Shown here: piece by piece, positions 8,860 through 17,017 of the stretch
How the letters are laid out: every line of letters starts with the position of its first letter
Position numbering within the stretch: position 1 is the first letter of the stretch
DNA from: Microlunatus kandeliicorticis
GTDB lineage: Bacteria > Actinomycetota > Actinomycetes > Propionibacteriales > Propionibacteriaceae
DNA: 64,000 nt
Direction of reading: 5' to 3'
NCBI RefSeq assembly: GCF_014137855.1
Contig: NZ_JACGWT010000002.1
Location: 372,001-436,000 of the forward strand
Translations under genes and position numbers: made by a program
The notes under the pieces: generated by a model
The model's input: the letters and a program-made list of their open reading frames with translations, nothing else
Database searches by the model: none
Told to the model about the DNA's origin: nothing

Positions 8860-9759
8860 TCACGCGGCGACGGGCGTCCGGTCCGGGCGTGAGGTGGCCA
8901 TCTGGGTGAGCAGCGCCGTGGCGGCCGGGCTGGCCTCGGCCGGGACGGCGACGGTGACCGACCAGACCAGGGCAGCGGCTGGGTCGAGCGGCACCGCGCA
9001 GAGCCGGTCCGGGCGCTTCTCGGCGAAGTGGGCCGGGACCAGCGCGACACCCAGTCCGTGGCCGACCAGGTCGAGCAGGGTGCCGACGTCGTTGACCTCC
9101 ATGCCCACGGTCGGACGGAGTCCGGCGGCGGCGAAAGCCTGCTCGGCGAGCATCCGGGCCGCCCACTCCGGGGAGAAGCCGACCAGCTGTTCGCGGCCGA
9201 CCAGCTCGAGATCGACCACCGGCAGCCCGGCCAGCGGGTGGTCCGGCCGGCAGAGCAGCACGAACCCCTCCTCGAACAGCGTCCGGAGCCGGACCCCGCG
9301 CGGCGTCGGCCCGCACCGGGCCACCAGTGCGAGGTCGAGCCGGCCGGCCCCGAGCCGTTCGATCAGATCCGCCGACCCGGCGAACCCGAGCCGGACGTCG
9401 ACCTGCGAGTGCTCGCGTCGGAACGCGGCCAGCTCGGCCGGCAGGTCGATCACCCCGAGGCACTGCTCGGTGCCGACGCTCAGCGTGCCGCCGAGCACCC
9501 CGCGGACCGCGGCCACCGCGTTCTTGGCGGCCGTGGCGGCGGCGACGGTGCGGACCGCCTCGGCCAGGAACGCCTGCCCGGCCGGGGTCAGCTCGACCCG
9601 GCGGGTGCTGCGGGTGAACAACGGCGTCCCGAGCTCGGTCTCGAGCGCTCGGACCGACGCGGACAGCCCGGACTGGCTGATCTGCAACCGGTCCGCGGCG
9701 CGGGTGAAGTGCTGGTGCTCGGCGACGGCGACGAAGTGCTCCAGCTGACGCAGTTCCAC
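8860..9759 (-). CDS. LysR-family transcriptional regulator
   Basis: A 299-residue LysR protein. The N-terminal winged helix reads ELRQLEHFVAVAEHQHFTRAADRLQISQSGLSASVRALE (residues 2-40), followed by the linker helix and a two-lobed effector domain. The frame is open far upstream into the kinase region, but the GTG start is fixed by homology and by TACGCT six bases before it (leaderless pattern). LysR proteins often control a divergent neighbour; here none is divergent, since the next upstream gene is the kinase on the same strand. The effector is unknown. Confidence 0.92.
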   Translation of the reverse strand: MELRQLEHFVAVAEHQHFTRAADRLQISQSGLSASVRALETELGTPLFTRSTRRVELTPAGQAFLAEAVRTVAAATAAKNAVAAVRGVLGGTLSVGTEQCLGVIDLPAELAAFRREHSQVDVRLGFAGSADLIERLGAGRLDLALVARCGPTPRGVRLRTLFEEGFVLLCRPDHPLAGLPVVDLELVGREQLVGFSPEWAARMLAEQAFAAAGLRPTVGMEVNDVGTLLDLVGHGLGVALVPAHFAEKRPDRLCAVPLDPAAALVWSVTVAVPAEASPAATALLTQMATSRPDRTPVAA

Positions 9760-9821
9760 CCGGTCAGCGTAGTGGCGCAGTGACGTGCCGCGGACGGCCG
9801 CGGGCGCCGTGCGGACCGGGC

Positions 9822-11291
9822 TCAGACGGCCGGCAGGGTGAGCAGGAAGGTCGCTCCGCTCCCCGTCGGCTTCGGCACGCACACCAGGTCGCCGCCGTGG
9901 GCGCGGGCGATGCCCCGGGCGATCGGGAGCCCGAGGCCGAAGCCCTTGTCCGGGCCGGTCGCCTCGGTGCGGCTCCGCGCGGCGTCGAGCCGCACGAGCC
10001 GGTCGAACACCCGGGCGGCGTCTGCGGCCGGGATGCCGGGTCCGTCGTCGATGACCTCGAGCTCGGCCCACCCGTCGCGGATCCGGGTGGTCAGCCGGAC
10101 GCCGGTGGTCGGCCCGCCCGCCCGGAGCGCGTTGTCGAGCAGGTTGGTGACGATCTGGACGATCCGGTCCGGCTCCACCCGGACCGGGACCGGGTCGCCG
10201 TCCACGCGCAACCGGGCGTCGGGCGCGCTCAGGGTCCGGATCGCCACGGCACGTTCGGCGAGAGCGGTCAGGTCGGCCTCGGTCGGCCGGAGCTCGAGCC
10301 CCTGGTCGATCCGCGCCATGGTGAGCATGTCGTCGACCAGCCGGGCCGCGCGGTCGTTCTCGCGGATCGCGGTCACCAGCCGACGCTCGCGCTCCTCGCG
10401 CGGCAGGTCGCTCCGGAGCACCTGCTCGGTGGCCGCCCGGGCCCCGGCCAGCGGCGTCCGCAGCTCGTGCGCGGCGTCGGAGAGGAACGTCCGCAGCCGG
10501 TCCTCGGCGCTCCGGGCCTGGGTCTCCGCGCCCTCGACCGCGTCGAGCATGGCGTCGAAGGCCACCGCGGTCCGGCCCAGCTCGGTCTCCGGCCGGGTCG
10601 GCCGCAACCGCCGGCCGCGGTCGCCCGCGGTGATCGAACGGGCGGTCTCGGTCATCTCGGCCAGTGGCCGCAGCGCGCGCCCGACCAGCGGGCCGAGGAC
10701 GGCGGCGGCGGCGAGCAGCACCAACAGCCCGCCGACCACCAGCACCACCTCGACCTGGGCGATCGTCCGCCGGACGTCCGCGGCCGAGGCGATCAGGGTG
10801 AGCCGGGCGCCGTCGGAGAGCCGGGTGTCGATCCGGTAGAGGTCGCCCTGGACGACCACCGGGTCCGCGGGGCCGGGGGCGGCGGCCGGTCCCCTCGGGC
10901 CGGGCGGCTGGGCCGTCGCGGTCCGGGTGCCGGTGCTCGCGCCGGCCAGCGGACCCTTGGAGTACTGCGCACCGCTCGCGGTGACCAGCACCACGGACAC
11001 GCCGTCGCCCTCGATCTGGTCGACGAGCTCGCGATCGGACACCTGACCGACGAGGGCCGCGCCGATCTCCGCGCGGTCCTGCAGTCGTTGCCGGAGCTGG
11101 GTGTCGAGCCGGGCGCTCAGGGCGATCGCGGTGGCCAGCGCCAGCACCGCGACCATGATCGCCAGCAGCAGCCAGACCGCCACGGTGACCCGGCGTCGGA
11201 GCGAGGCGGTCCTGAGACGACCGCCCCGGCGACCCGGCGACGGGACCGGCGCCGGCACGGTGGATCGGTCGGGCGCGATGGGGTTGCTCAT
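9822..11291 (-). CDS. Sensor histidine kinase of two-component system 1
   Basis: A 489-residue membrane kinase: helix near residues 32-52, an extracytoplasmic domain to about 170, a second helix near 175-200, HAMP, the HisKA box LSDAAHELRTPLAG with phospho-acceptor His275, and an ATPase domain with an N box (NLLDNALRAGG), DDGPGIP and GFGLGLPIARGI. All catalytic motifs are intact. It starts 9 bp after the response-regulator stop. The divergently transcribed Pro-rich envelope genes with a shared promoter element are the likely targets of the pair. The signal is unknown. Confidence 0.93.
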   Translation of the reverse strand: MSNPIAPDRSTVPAPVPSPGRRGGRLRTASLRRRVTVAVWLLLAIMVAVLALATAIALSARLDTQLRQRLQDRAEIGAALVGQVSDRELVDQIEGDGVSVVLVTASGAQYSKGPLAGASTGTRTATAQPPGPRGPAAAPGPADPVVVQGDLYRIDTRLSDGARLTLIASAADVRRTIAQVEVVLVVGGLLVLLAAAAVLGPLVGRALRPLAEMTETARSITAGDRGRRLRPTRPETELGRTAVAFDAMLDAVEGAETQARSAEDRLRTFLSDAAHELRTPLAGARAATEQVLRSDLPREERERRLVTAIRENDRAARLVDDMLTMARIDQGLELRPTEADLTALAERAVAIRTLSAPDARLRVDGDPVPVRVEPDRIVQIVTNLLDNALRAGGPTTGVRLTTRIRDGWAELEVIDDGPGIPAADAARVFDRLVRLDAARSRTEATGPDKGFGLGLPIARGIARAHGGDLVCVPKPTGSGATFLLTLPAV

Positions 11292-11300
11292 CGCGGGTGA

Positions 11301-11987
11301 TCAGCTCTGCTCGGCCGGCACCGCGGCCCGGAGCACGTACCCGGTGCCCCAGACCGTATGCAGCAGCCGCGGGCCGTGCGCCTCGAGCTTGCGCCGCAGC
11401 GAGCTGATGTGCACCTGGACGAGGTTGTCGGCGTACTCGCCGTACCCCCACACCTGGGTGAGGATCTGGGTGGGGGAGAGCACCCGGTCGCGGTTCTCGG
11501 CCAGGTACTGGAGCAGCCGCCGCTCGGTGGCGGTCAGCTCCACCGGGTGCCCCGCACGGGTGATCACCCCGGCGTCGGCGTCGATCAGCAGGTCGCCGAT
11601 CTCGATCACGCTCGCCAGCGCGCCGGTCCGCCGCAGCACCGCGGACAGCCGGGCGATCAGCTCGGCCATGGCGAAGGGCTTGGTGAGGTAGTCGTCCACC
11701 CCGGCGTCGAAGCCGCGGAGCCGTTCGTCGACGGTGTCCTTGGCGGTGACCATGATCACCGCGGCGCTGCTGTGGGCCCGGACGAGCCGGGCCAGCGTCG
11801 GCCCGTCCCGTCCCGGCAGCATCCAGTCGAGCAGGACGGCGTCGGGGCGGAACTCGGCGATCGCGGCCTCGAGGTGCGCGCCGTCGACCAGCAACCGGCT
11901 GCGGAAGCCGGCGTCGGTGAGGGCGTCGACGACCGAGCCGCCGATGGCGGCGTCATCCTCGACGATGATCACGCGGGGTTCGGGCAC
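11301..11987 (-). CDS. OmpR-family response regulator 1
   Basis: A 228-residue regulator: receiver domain with acidic pair EDD at residues 10-12, phospho-acceptor Asp54 in LLDWMLPG, a conserved TAKD and Lys in TKPFAM, then a winged-helix DNA-binding domain ending with TVWGTGYVLR. GTG 11987 is chosen because homology begins with PRVIIVEDD and a CACACT hexamer lies six bases upstream; an in-frame start at 12077 would run through the promoter. It forms an operon with the downstream kinase. Confidence 0.92.
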   Translation of the reverse strand: MPEPRVIIVEDDAAIGGSVVDALTDAGFRSRLLVDGAHLEAAIAEFRPDAVLLDWMLPGRDGPTLARLVRAHSSAAVIMVTAKDTVDERLRGFDAGVDDYLTKPFAMAELIARLSAVLRRTGALASVIEIGDLLIDADAGVITRAGHPVELTATERRLLQYLAENRDRVLSPTQILTQVWGYGEYADNLVQVHISSLRRKLEAHGPRLLHTVWGTGYVLRAAVPAEQS

Positions 11988-12008
11988 CGCCCCAGTGTGG
12001 CCGACGAG

Positions 12009-12026
12009 GTTCAAGAACCTCTGAAG
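12009..12026 (-). promoter_or_regulatory. Direct-repeat box upstream of response regulator 1
   Basis: Read on the minus strand, CTTCAG and CTTGAA start 11 bp apart, the spacing at which OmpR-type regulators bind direct repeats. A similarly spaced CTTGAAG/CTTCAGC pair lies at 12048-12065 facing the other way. This suggests autoregulation plus control of the divergent gene. Confidence 0.5.
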
Positions 12027-12049
12027 GATCGGGCGGGCGGGGCCGCTCT

Positions 12050-12085
12050 TGAAGGCCGCTTCAGCAATGCCCGGCACGGTGGACG
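12050..12085 (+). promoter_or_regulatory. Shared 36-bp promoter element, copy 1
   Basis: The pattern TGAA-N6-TTCAGC-N2-TGCC-N-GGCAC-N-GTGGACG lies 58 bp before the ATG of the Pro/Ala-rich protein. A copy with identical spacing and 28 of 36 identical bases lies at 12861-12896. It probably combines a regulator box with core promoter elements. Confidence 0.6.
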
Positions 12086-12142
12086 ACGTCAGCCGCTCGG
12101 TGCACGTCGCCGGCGGATTCCCATCACAGCGAAGGATCGTTG

Positions 12143-12784
12143 ATGTCCGAGCAACCGTTCACCCCGAAGCGCAAGACCCACCGCACGCGACTGGTCCTGG
12201 GGGGCGTGGCCGCTCTGCTGGTGGCCGGTGGTGCCTACGCCGTGCCCGCGCTGGCGGACAGCGGGACCCCCTCCGCGCAGCCCAGTGCGCCGGCCAGCGC
12301 GCCCGCAGCGCCGTCCGGTGCGCCGAGCGCCCCCACCGCGCCGGCTCAGGGCAAGGACGCCGCCAAGCCGCCGGCTCCGCCGACCCCGGGCCAGAACGCC
12401 CCGAAGCCGCCCACCCCGCCGGCCGCCGGCAAGGACGCGAAGGGAGGCAAGCGGGCCGAGGGCACCAAGGACGCCCCCAAGCCGCCCGCGCCGGGTGGGA
12501 ACTGCGCTCCGGCCGCCGGCCCCGCCGCGGGTGGTCCCGCCGGTGGTCCGCCTGCCCCGCCCGCGCCGCCGACGCCGCCGAAGACCAACGGCAGCGCGGC
12601 ACCCTCGGCTCCGGCTGCCCCGTCGGGTGCTCCGTCCGCGCCGGCCGCTCCGTCGGGTGCTCCGTCGGCGCCGGCTGCTCCGTCGGGTGCTCCGTCGGCT
12701 CCGGCTGCTCCGTCGGGTGCTCCGTCGGCTCCGGCCGCTCCGTCGGGTGCTCCGTCCGCGCCGGCGTCGTCCGGCAACCGCTGA
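12143..12784 (+). CDS. Pro/Ala-rich exported or membrane-anchored protein
   Basis: A 213-residue protein. A basic N-terminus (KRKTHRTR) and a hydrophobic stretch LVLGGVAALLVAGGAYAVPALA (about residues 16-38) form a signal peptide or anchor with a possible cleavage site after ALA. The rest is low-complexity Pro, Ala, Gly, Ser and Lys, ending in about five copies of the 10-residue unit APSGAPSAPA. There is one cysteine and no catalytic motif. The start is ATG 12143, with GAAGGA 6 bp upstream. The extended repeats suggest a spacer crossing the cell wall. I do not recognise a family; the gene is probably controlled by two-component system 1. Confidence 0.7.
   Translation: MSEQPFTPKRKTHRTRLVLGGVAALLVAGGAYAVPALADSGTPSAQPSAPASAPAAPSGAPSAPTAPAQGKDAAKPPAPPTPGQNAPKPPTPPAAGKDAKGGKRAEGTKDAPKPPAPGGNCAPAAGPAAGGPAGGPPAPPAPPTPPKTNGSAAPSAPAAPSGAPSAPAAPSGAPSAPAAPSGAPSAPAAPSGAPSAPAAPSGAPSAPASSGNR
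12614..12767 (+). repeat. Tandem 30-bp coding repeats
   Basis: About five tandem copies of a 30-bp unit containing GCTCCGTCGGGTGCTCCGTC encode APAAPSGAPS units at the C-terminus of the Pro/Ala-rich protein. Copies differ only at a few synonymous positions, so they expanded recently and copy number may vary between strains. Confidence 0.85.
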
Positions 12785-12796
12785 CCCGGCTCGTGG

Positions 12797-12834
12797 GGAG
12801 CGGGCGGACCCGGTGACCGGGTCCGTCCCGCTCC
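12797..12834 (+). terminator. Terminator after the Pro/Ala-rich gene
   Basis: GGAGCGGG-CGGACCCGG pairs with its complement around a TGA loop, giving a stem of about 17 bp with one bulge, starting 13 bp after the stop. It separates this gene from the next unit, which has its own copy of the promoter element. Confidence 0.8.
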
Positions 12835-12860
12835 TCGCCCACCCACCGAGGAGTCGATCG

Positions 12861-12896
12861 TGAAACTCTCTTCAGCTCTGCCTGGCACCGTGGACG
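12861..12896 (+). promoter_or_regulatory. Shared 36-bp promoter element, copy 2
   Basis: It matches the element at 12050-12085 in 28 of 36 positions with no gaps. It ends three bases before the ATG at 12899 and overlaps the frame that a GTG start at 12860 would give. If it is a promoter, the ATG must be the start and the mRNA nearly leaderless. Confidence 0.6.
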
Positions 12897-12898
12897 TC

Positions 12899-13273
12899 AT
12901 GACGCTGCTGCTCCCGTCCCTCGGCACCGCCCTCGACGACGTCGCCGCTCGGCTCGCCGGGTTGCACGTCGGCTCGCTCGGACTGGTCGACCTGGTCATC
13001 GGGTTGATCGTCGTCGGCTCGGTGATCGGCGCGCTGCGGCGGCGGTCCGGCCTGCTCGGCGCGATCGGCTCCGGTCTCGGCGCCGCGGTGTTCTGCTGGC
13101 TGGCCGTGACGGCGATCGTGACCTGGGCGCCCGCGGCGGTGCACGACCCGGTCAGCGCGAGCGCGTTCGCCCGCACGGTCCCGCTGCCCACGCACGCCGC
13201 CCACCAGGCGGGTGCCTGGCTCCAGAGCCTGGTCGGCTCGGTCGACCAGCCCGACGCCGGACCGCGGCGGTGA
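12899..13273 (+). CDS. Small membrane protein of the Pro-rich module
   Basis: A 124-residue protein with two hydrophobic segments, LVDLVIGLIVVGSVIGAL (about 29-46) and LLGAIGSGLGAAVFCWLAVTAIVTW (about 52-76), separated by a basic turn (RRRSG). The topology and the Gly-rich first helix resemble CvpA-like or small holin-like proteins, but I would not assign a family. A GTG at 12860 would add 13 residues encoded by the promoter element, so I prefer ATG 12899. The stop overlaps the GTG of the next gene (GTGA), so the two are translationally coupled. Confidence 0.65.
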   Translation: MTLLLPSLGTALDDVAARLAGLHVGSLGLVDLVIGLIVVGSVIGALRRRSGLLGAIGSGLGAAVFCWLAVTAIVTWAPAAVHDPVSASAFARTVPLPTHAAHQAGAWLQSLVGSVDQPDAGPRR

Positions 13274-13944
13274 GCGAACCGCACAGCCCGCGGACCCCCG
13301 CCGATCCGACCGGCGCGACCGACCCGAGCGATCCCACGCTCCAGCTCCATCAGGTCCGGTCCCGGCACGCTCGCGAGCTGCTCGACAGCGACCGGTACGC
13401 CCGGCCGAGTGAACGGCGTGGGCGGCACGCAGGCACCGGGTCGGACCGGCCGGCGGGTGCGACGTCGTGGACGGCTCACGGCCCGGGCACTCCGTCGCGG
13501 CCGTCCCGGGCACGTCGTCGGCACCGGCGCTGGCCCGGGATCGTGGTCGCCGCGGTGGTGGTGCTGGGCGGGATCGCCGTCGGGCCCAGCCTCGCGTCGG
13601 CGTTCCGGGCGGCGACCGCCGAGCAGCCGACCGCAGGGACGACGTCGTCGGCTCCGGCCGGCGGATCCTCGATCGAGCCCAGCGGAGCGCCGTCGGACCA
13701 GCCGTCCGGCCAGCCCTCGGAGCAGCCGTCGGCCCCGGCGGGAGCGTCGTCGACCGGACCGGAGGCGGGGGCACCGAGCGCGCCGGCGGCTCCGGACGGT
13801 CAGCACCCCGGCGGCCCCGGCGGTGCGCCCGGAGGTGGCGGTCCGGCCGCCGGTCCCGCTGGTCCTGACGGTGGTGCTGCGGGCGGTCCTGGCGGTGGTC
13901 CCGGCGGTGGTCCCGGAGGGGGCCCGGCCGGCCCCGGCCGCTGA
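13270..13944 (+). CDS. Single-pass membrane protein with Gly/Pro-rich tail
   Basis: A 224-residue protein: a basic, Ser/Arg-rich cytoplasmic N-terminus of about 88 residues, one membrane helix (WPGIVVAAVVVLGGIAVGPSLA, about 88-109), then an extracytoplasmic tail of Ser, Pro, Gly and Gln that ends in GGPGGGP repeats. There is no catalytic motif. It is coupled to the preceding membrane protein by a GTGA overlap. Like the protein at 12143, it looks like an envelope spacer, so the module encodes two low-complexity surface proteins and one small membrane protein. Function unknown. Confidence 0.6.
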   Translation: MSEPHSPRTPADPTGATDPSDPTLQLHQVRSRHARELLDSDRYARPSERRGRHAGTGSDRPAGATSWTAHGPGTPSRPSRARRRHRRWPGIVVAAVVVLGGIAVGPSLASAFRAATAEQPTAGTTSSAPAGGSSIEPSGAPSDQPSGQPSEQPSAPAGASSTGPEAGAPSAPAAPDGQHPGGPGGAPGGGGPAAGPAGPDGGAAGGPGGGPGGGPGGGPAGPGR

Positions 13945-13966
13945 CGGGGCCGACCTGTTCCGGGGC

Positions 13967-14215
13967 TCAGGGGCGCGGGACGTCCGCCGGATCCACCAGG
14001 TCGCCGCGGACAGCCATCCAGGCATCGGCGAGCTCGGGGCAGAACCGCCGGCTGAGGATCTGGTGGTGGCACCCGGCGCACCGGCAGGAGAAACGCACCT
14101 GGCCGAGCGCGGGGTGCTGGAGCACCAGCAGCTGCGCGTCGGTCCAGGGCGCCGGGTCGGGGACGTCGACGGAAGCGGCGGCGGTGACGTCGAGGGGGCG
14201 TACGTCGATGGACAT
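13967..14215 (-). CDS. Small Cys-containing hypothetical protein
   Basis: An 82-residue protein with a CxCxxCHH cluster (about residues 44-49) and a further Cys some 10 residues later, an arrangement that could bind a metal. Third codon positions are strongly G/C-biased, as in true genes here, and the frame fits the space between convergent units. There is no clear ribosome site. I do not recognise a family. It lies downstream of kdpD on the same strand, 95 bp away. Confidence 0.45.
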   Translation of the reverse strand: MSIDVRPLDVTAAASVDVPDPAPWTDAQLLVLQHPALGQVRFSCRCAGCHHQILSRRFCPELADAWMAVRGDLVDPADVPRP

Positions 14216-14310
14216 GCTTCATCGGACCGCGCCCGCCTCGGCGTGATACCAAGCGCGGCTTCCGCTCCGGTGAGGACTCGGTCAGGATCGCGACCGACCT
14301 CGGCGCCGGC

Positions 14311-16989
14311 TCAGGAAGCCCGCGTGATCTCCTCCACCCGGACCGACTGGTCGTCGGTCGGCCGGTCCTCGGCCGGCTGATCATCGGCCGAGGGCGCGGA
14401 GGGCAGGTCGAGCACCATGGTCAGCCCGCCGCCGGGGGTCTCCTCGGCGGTCAGCGTGCCCCCGGTGGCCTCCGCGAGACCCCGGGAGACCGCGAGCCCG
14501 AGCCCCAGCCCGTCGCCGTTGGGCACGTCGCCCAGACGCTGGAACGGCGCGAACAGCCGGTCGAAGCCGGCGGCCGGCACGCCCGGCCCGTGGTCGATCA
14601 CCCGCAGCGAGACCCAGTCGCGACCGTCGGCCCGGTACTGCGAGAGCCGCAGCTGGACCGGACGTCCGGGCGGGCTGTAGCGGACCGCGTTCTCCACCAC
14701 GTTGACGATCACCCGCTCGATCAGGCCCTGGTCGCCGCGCGCGCTGGGCAGCTCGTCCGGTGGTTCGCACCAGGTGACCCGCGGCGGCGTCCGGCCGTCC
14801 CCGGGCTCGGCCAGCCCGGCGGAGTCCAGGGCCCGGGCACACACCGCGGCCAGGTCGATGTCGGCGAGCAGCGGCCGGACGGCCCCGGTCTGCAGCCGGC
14901 TCATGTCGAGCAGGTTCTCCACCAGCGCGTCCAGCCGGTCGGCGGAGTCCTCGATGGTGGCCAGCAGCTCGGCCTCGTCGGCCGGCGACCAGGCCACCTC
15001 CGACGAGCGCAGGCTGGCCGCGGCCGCCTTGATCGCCGCGAGCGGGCTGCGCAGGTCGTGCGAGACCGCGCCGAGCAGGGCCGTCCGGGTCTTCTCGGTC
15101 GCCGCCAGCTCGCGGGCCCGCGCCGACTCGGCCCGCGACCGGCGGCGCTCGGTGATCACCGCGAGGTGCGCCGCGAACGCCTTGAGCAGCCGCTGCTCGC
15201 CGGCCGACACCGACGGGCCGTTGAACGCCAGCACGACGCCGTTGGTCACGGGGACGGCCAGGTCGGCCCCGGTCACCGAGCGGGGGGCCTCGCCGTAGCC
15301 GGCCCGCAGCCGGCCGTCGGCGAACACCGCGGCCCCGTCGAGCTGGAACATCCGGCACGCCTCGCGGAGCAGCGCCAGCTCCTCCTCGGTGGCACCCGGA
15401 TCGCTGGGCCCGGTGACCGACGCGACGCCGCCCTCCTCGGCCGCGGCGTTCTCGCTGCTGTGCAGCAACCCGTGGGCCAGCACGGCCAGCGCGTTGGACT
15501 CGGCCCGCGCCCGCCGGGCCAGCTCGGTCTGACGGGCGGCGCGGTCGACGACGGTCGCCACCGCGACGCCGGTGACCAGGAACACCCCGATGGCGAACGC
15601 GTTCTCGGGCTGAGCGATGGTCAGCGTCCCGATCGGCGGCACGAAGAGCAGGTTCAGGGCGAGGCTGCTGACCACGGCGGCCAGCACCGCGGGCCACAGC
15701 CCGCCGACCAGCGCGGTGGCCACCACCAGCGCCATCATCACCATGGTCTCGGTGGGCAGCCCGTGCCAGCCGGTGGTGAGCTCGAGCAGCCCGGACAGCG
15801 CCGCGGTGCCCAGCACGGCGAGCAGGTAGCCGGCGATCACCCGACGGCGGCTGACCGTGGCCCGGCGCCGTCGGGTCGCGTGCCCGCGGGCGTGGTCGTG
15901 GGTGACCACGTGGACGTCGATGTCGCCGGAGTCGGCGATCACCGTCTCGCCGATCCCCGGCCGCAGCAGGGCCGACAGCCGGCCGCGGCGGCTGGCCCCG
16001 ACCAGCACCTGGGTGGCGTTCTCGGCCCGGGCGAAGTCGAGCAGCCCCTCGGGGACGTCGACGGCGACCACGGCCCGGAAGCTGCCGCCGAGGTCGGCGG
16101 CCTGCCGGCGCAGCTCCTCCAGCCGGTCCGGGGTGACCCCGCTGAGCCCGTCGCGGCGGGTGACGTAGACCGCGACCCACTCCCCACCGGTGGTCCGCGA
16201 CGCGATCCGCGCAGCCCGGCGCATCAGGGCCAGCGACTCCGACCCACCCGACAGCCCGACCACCAGCCGCTCGCGGGTGGCCCAGGTCTGGCCGATCCCG
16301 TGGCTGTCGCGGTAGCGGTCGAGGCCCTCCTCGACCCGGTCGGCCAGCCAGAGCAGCGCCAGCTCGCGGAGTGCGGCCAGGTTGCCCTCGCGGAAATAGC
16401 GCGAGAGCGCGGTGTCGACCTTCTCGGCCGGATAGATGTTGCCGTGCGCCATCCGGCGACGCAGCGACTGCGGGCTCATGTCGACCAGCTCGACCGCGTC
16501 GGCGGCCCGGACCACCGCGTCCGGCACCGTCTCGGCCTGCCGGACGCCGGTGATCGAGGCGACCACGTCGTTGAGCGACTCGAGGTGCTGGACGTTGAGC
16601 GTGGTGATCACGTCGATGCCGTGGTCGAGCAGCAGCTCGACGTCCTGCCAGCGCTTGGTGTGCCCGGTGTCGCGCCCGTCGTTCGGGTCGCGCACGATGG
16701 TGTGGGCCAGCTCGTCGACCAGCGCGACCTCGGGGGCCCTGGCCAGCACCGCCTCGACGTCGAGCTCGGTGGTGGTCAGCCCGTGGTAGGTGACCTCGCG
16801 GCGGGGGACCACCTCGAGGTCACCGATCTCGGCCTCGGTCCGGGCCCGTCCGTGGGTCTCGACCAGTCCGATGACCACGTCGGTGCCGCGCTCGGCGCGC
16901 CGGTGCCCCTCGTCGAGCATGGCGAAGGTCTTGCCCACTCCGGGGGCCGCCCCCAGATAGACCCGCAGCCGTCCGCGCTCACCGCCCAT
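14311..16989 (-). CDS. kdpD: Osmosensitive K+ channel histidine kinase KdpD
   Basis: An 892-residue KdpD. Order: KdpD sensor domain with P-loop GAAPGVGKT (residues 12-20) and EHGRAR-like VETHGRARTEAEIG; a universal-stress-protein-like domain (about 245-370); four membrane helices (DUF4118, about 390-490); a GAF-like region; HisKA with GAVSHDLRSPLAAIK, His644; and the ATPase domain (ENAVRYSP, DHGPGVP, GLGLGLAVSRGL). ATG 16989 is preferred over GTG 16998 because GAGGGG lies 8 bp upstream of it. It is last in kdpFABCD, 28 bp after kdpC. KdpD normally phosphorylates KdpE, but no kdpE follows. Confidence 0.95.
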   Translation of the reverse strand: MGGERGRLRVYLGAAPGVGKTFAMLDEGHRRAERGTDVVIGLVETHGRARTEAEIGDLEVVPRREVTYHGLTTTELDVEAVLARAPEVALVDELAHTIVRDPNDGRDTGHTKRWQDVELLLDHGIDVITTLNVQHLESLNDVVASITGVRQAETVPDAVVRAADAVELVDMSPQSLRRRMAHGNIYPAEKVDTALSRYFREGNLAALRELALLWLADRVEEGLDRYRDSHGIGQTWATRERLVVGLSGGSESLALMRRAARIASRTTGGEWVAVYVTRRDGLSGVTPDRLEELRRQAADLGGSFRAVVAVDVPEGLLDFARAENATQVLVGASRRGRLSALLRPGIGETVIADSGDIDVHVVTHDHARGHATRRRRATVSRRRVIAGYLLAVLGTAALSGLLELTTGWHGLPTETMVMMALVVATALVGGLWPAVLAAVVSSLALNLLFVPPIGTLTIAQPENAFAIGVFLVTGVAVATVVDRAARQTELARRARAESNALAVLAHGLLHSSENAAAEEGGVASVTGPSDPGATEEELALLREACRMFQLDGAAVFADGRLRAGYGEAPRSVTGADLAVPVTNGVVLAFNGPSVSAGEQRLLKAFAAHLAVITERRRSRAESARARELAATEKTRTALLGAVSHDLRSPLAAIKAAAASLRSSEVAWSPADEAELLATIEDSADRLDALVENLLDMSRLQTGAVRPLLADIDLAAVCARALDSAGLAEPGDGRTPPRVTWCEPPDELPSARGDQGLIERVIVNVVENAVRYSPPGRPVQLRLSQYRADGRDWVSLRVIDHGPGVPAAGFDRLFAPFQRLGDVPNGDGLGLGLAVSRGLAEATGGTLTAEETPGGGLTMVLDLPSAPSADDQPAEDRPTDDQSVRVEEITRAS

Positions 16990-17017
16990 CGTCGTCACCC
17001 CTCAGCGCCGTCCGCTC

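Noticed and set aside
8860-11451. One 863-residue minus-strand protein
   Set aside because: Only the C-terminal 299 residues are real (LysR); the rest is a shadow of the kinase gene in another frame.
9822-11987. Two-component pair as the missing KdpE system
   Set aside because: The regulator is encoded with its own intact kinase and its DNA boxes (CTTCAG/CTTGAA) differ from the kdp heptamers.
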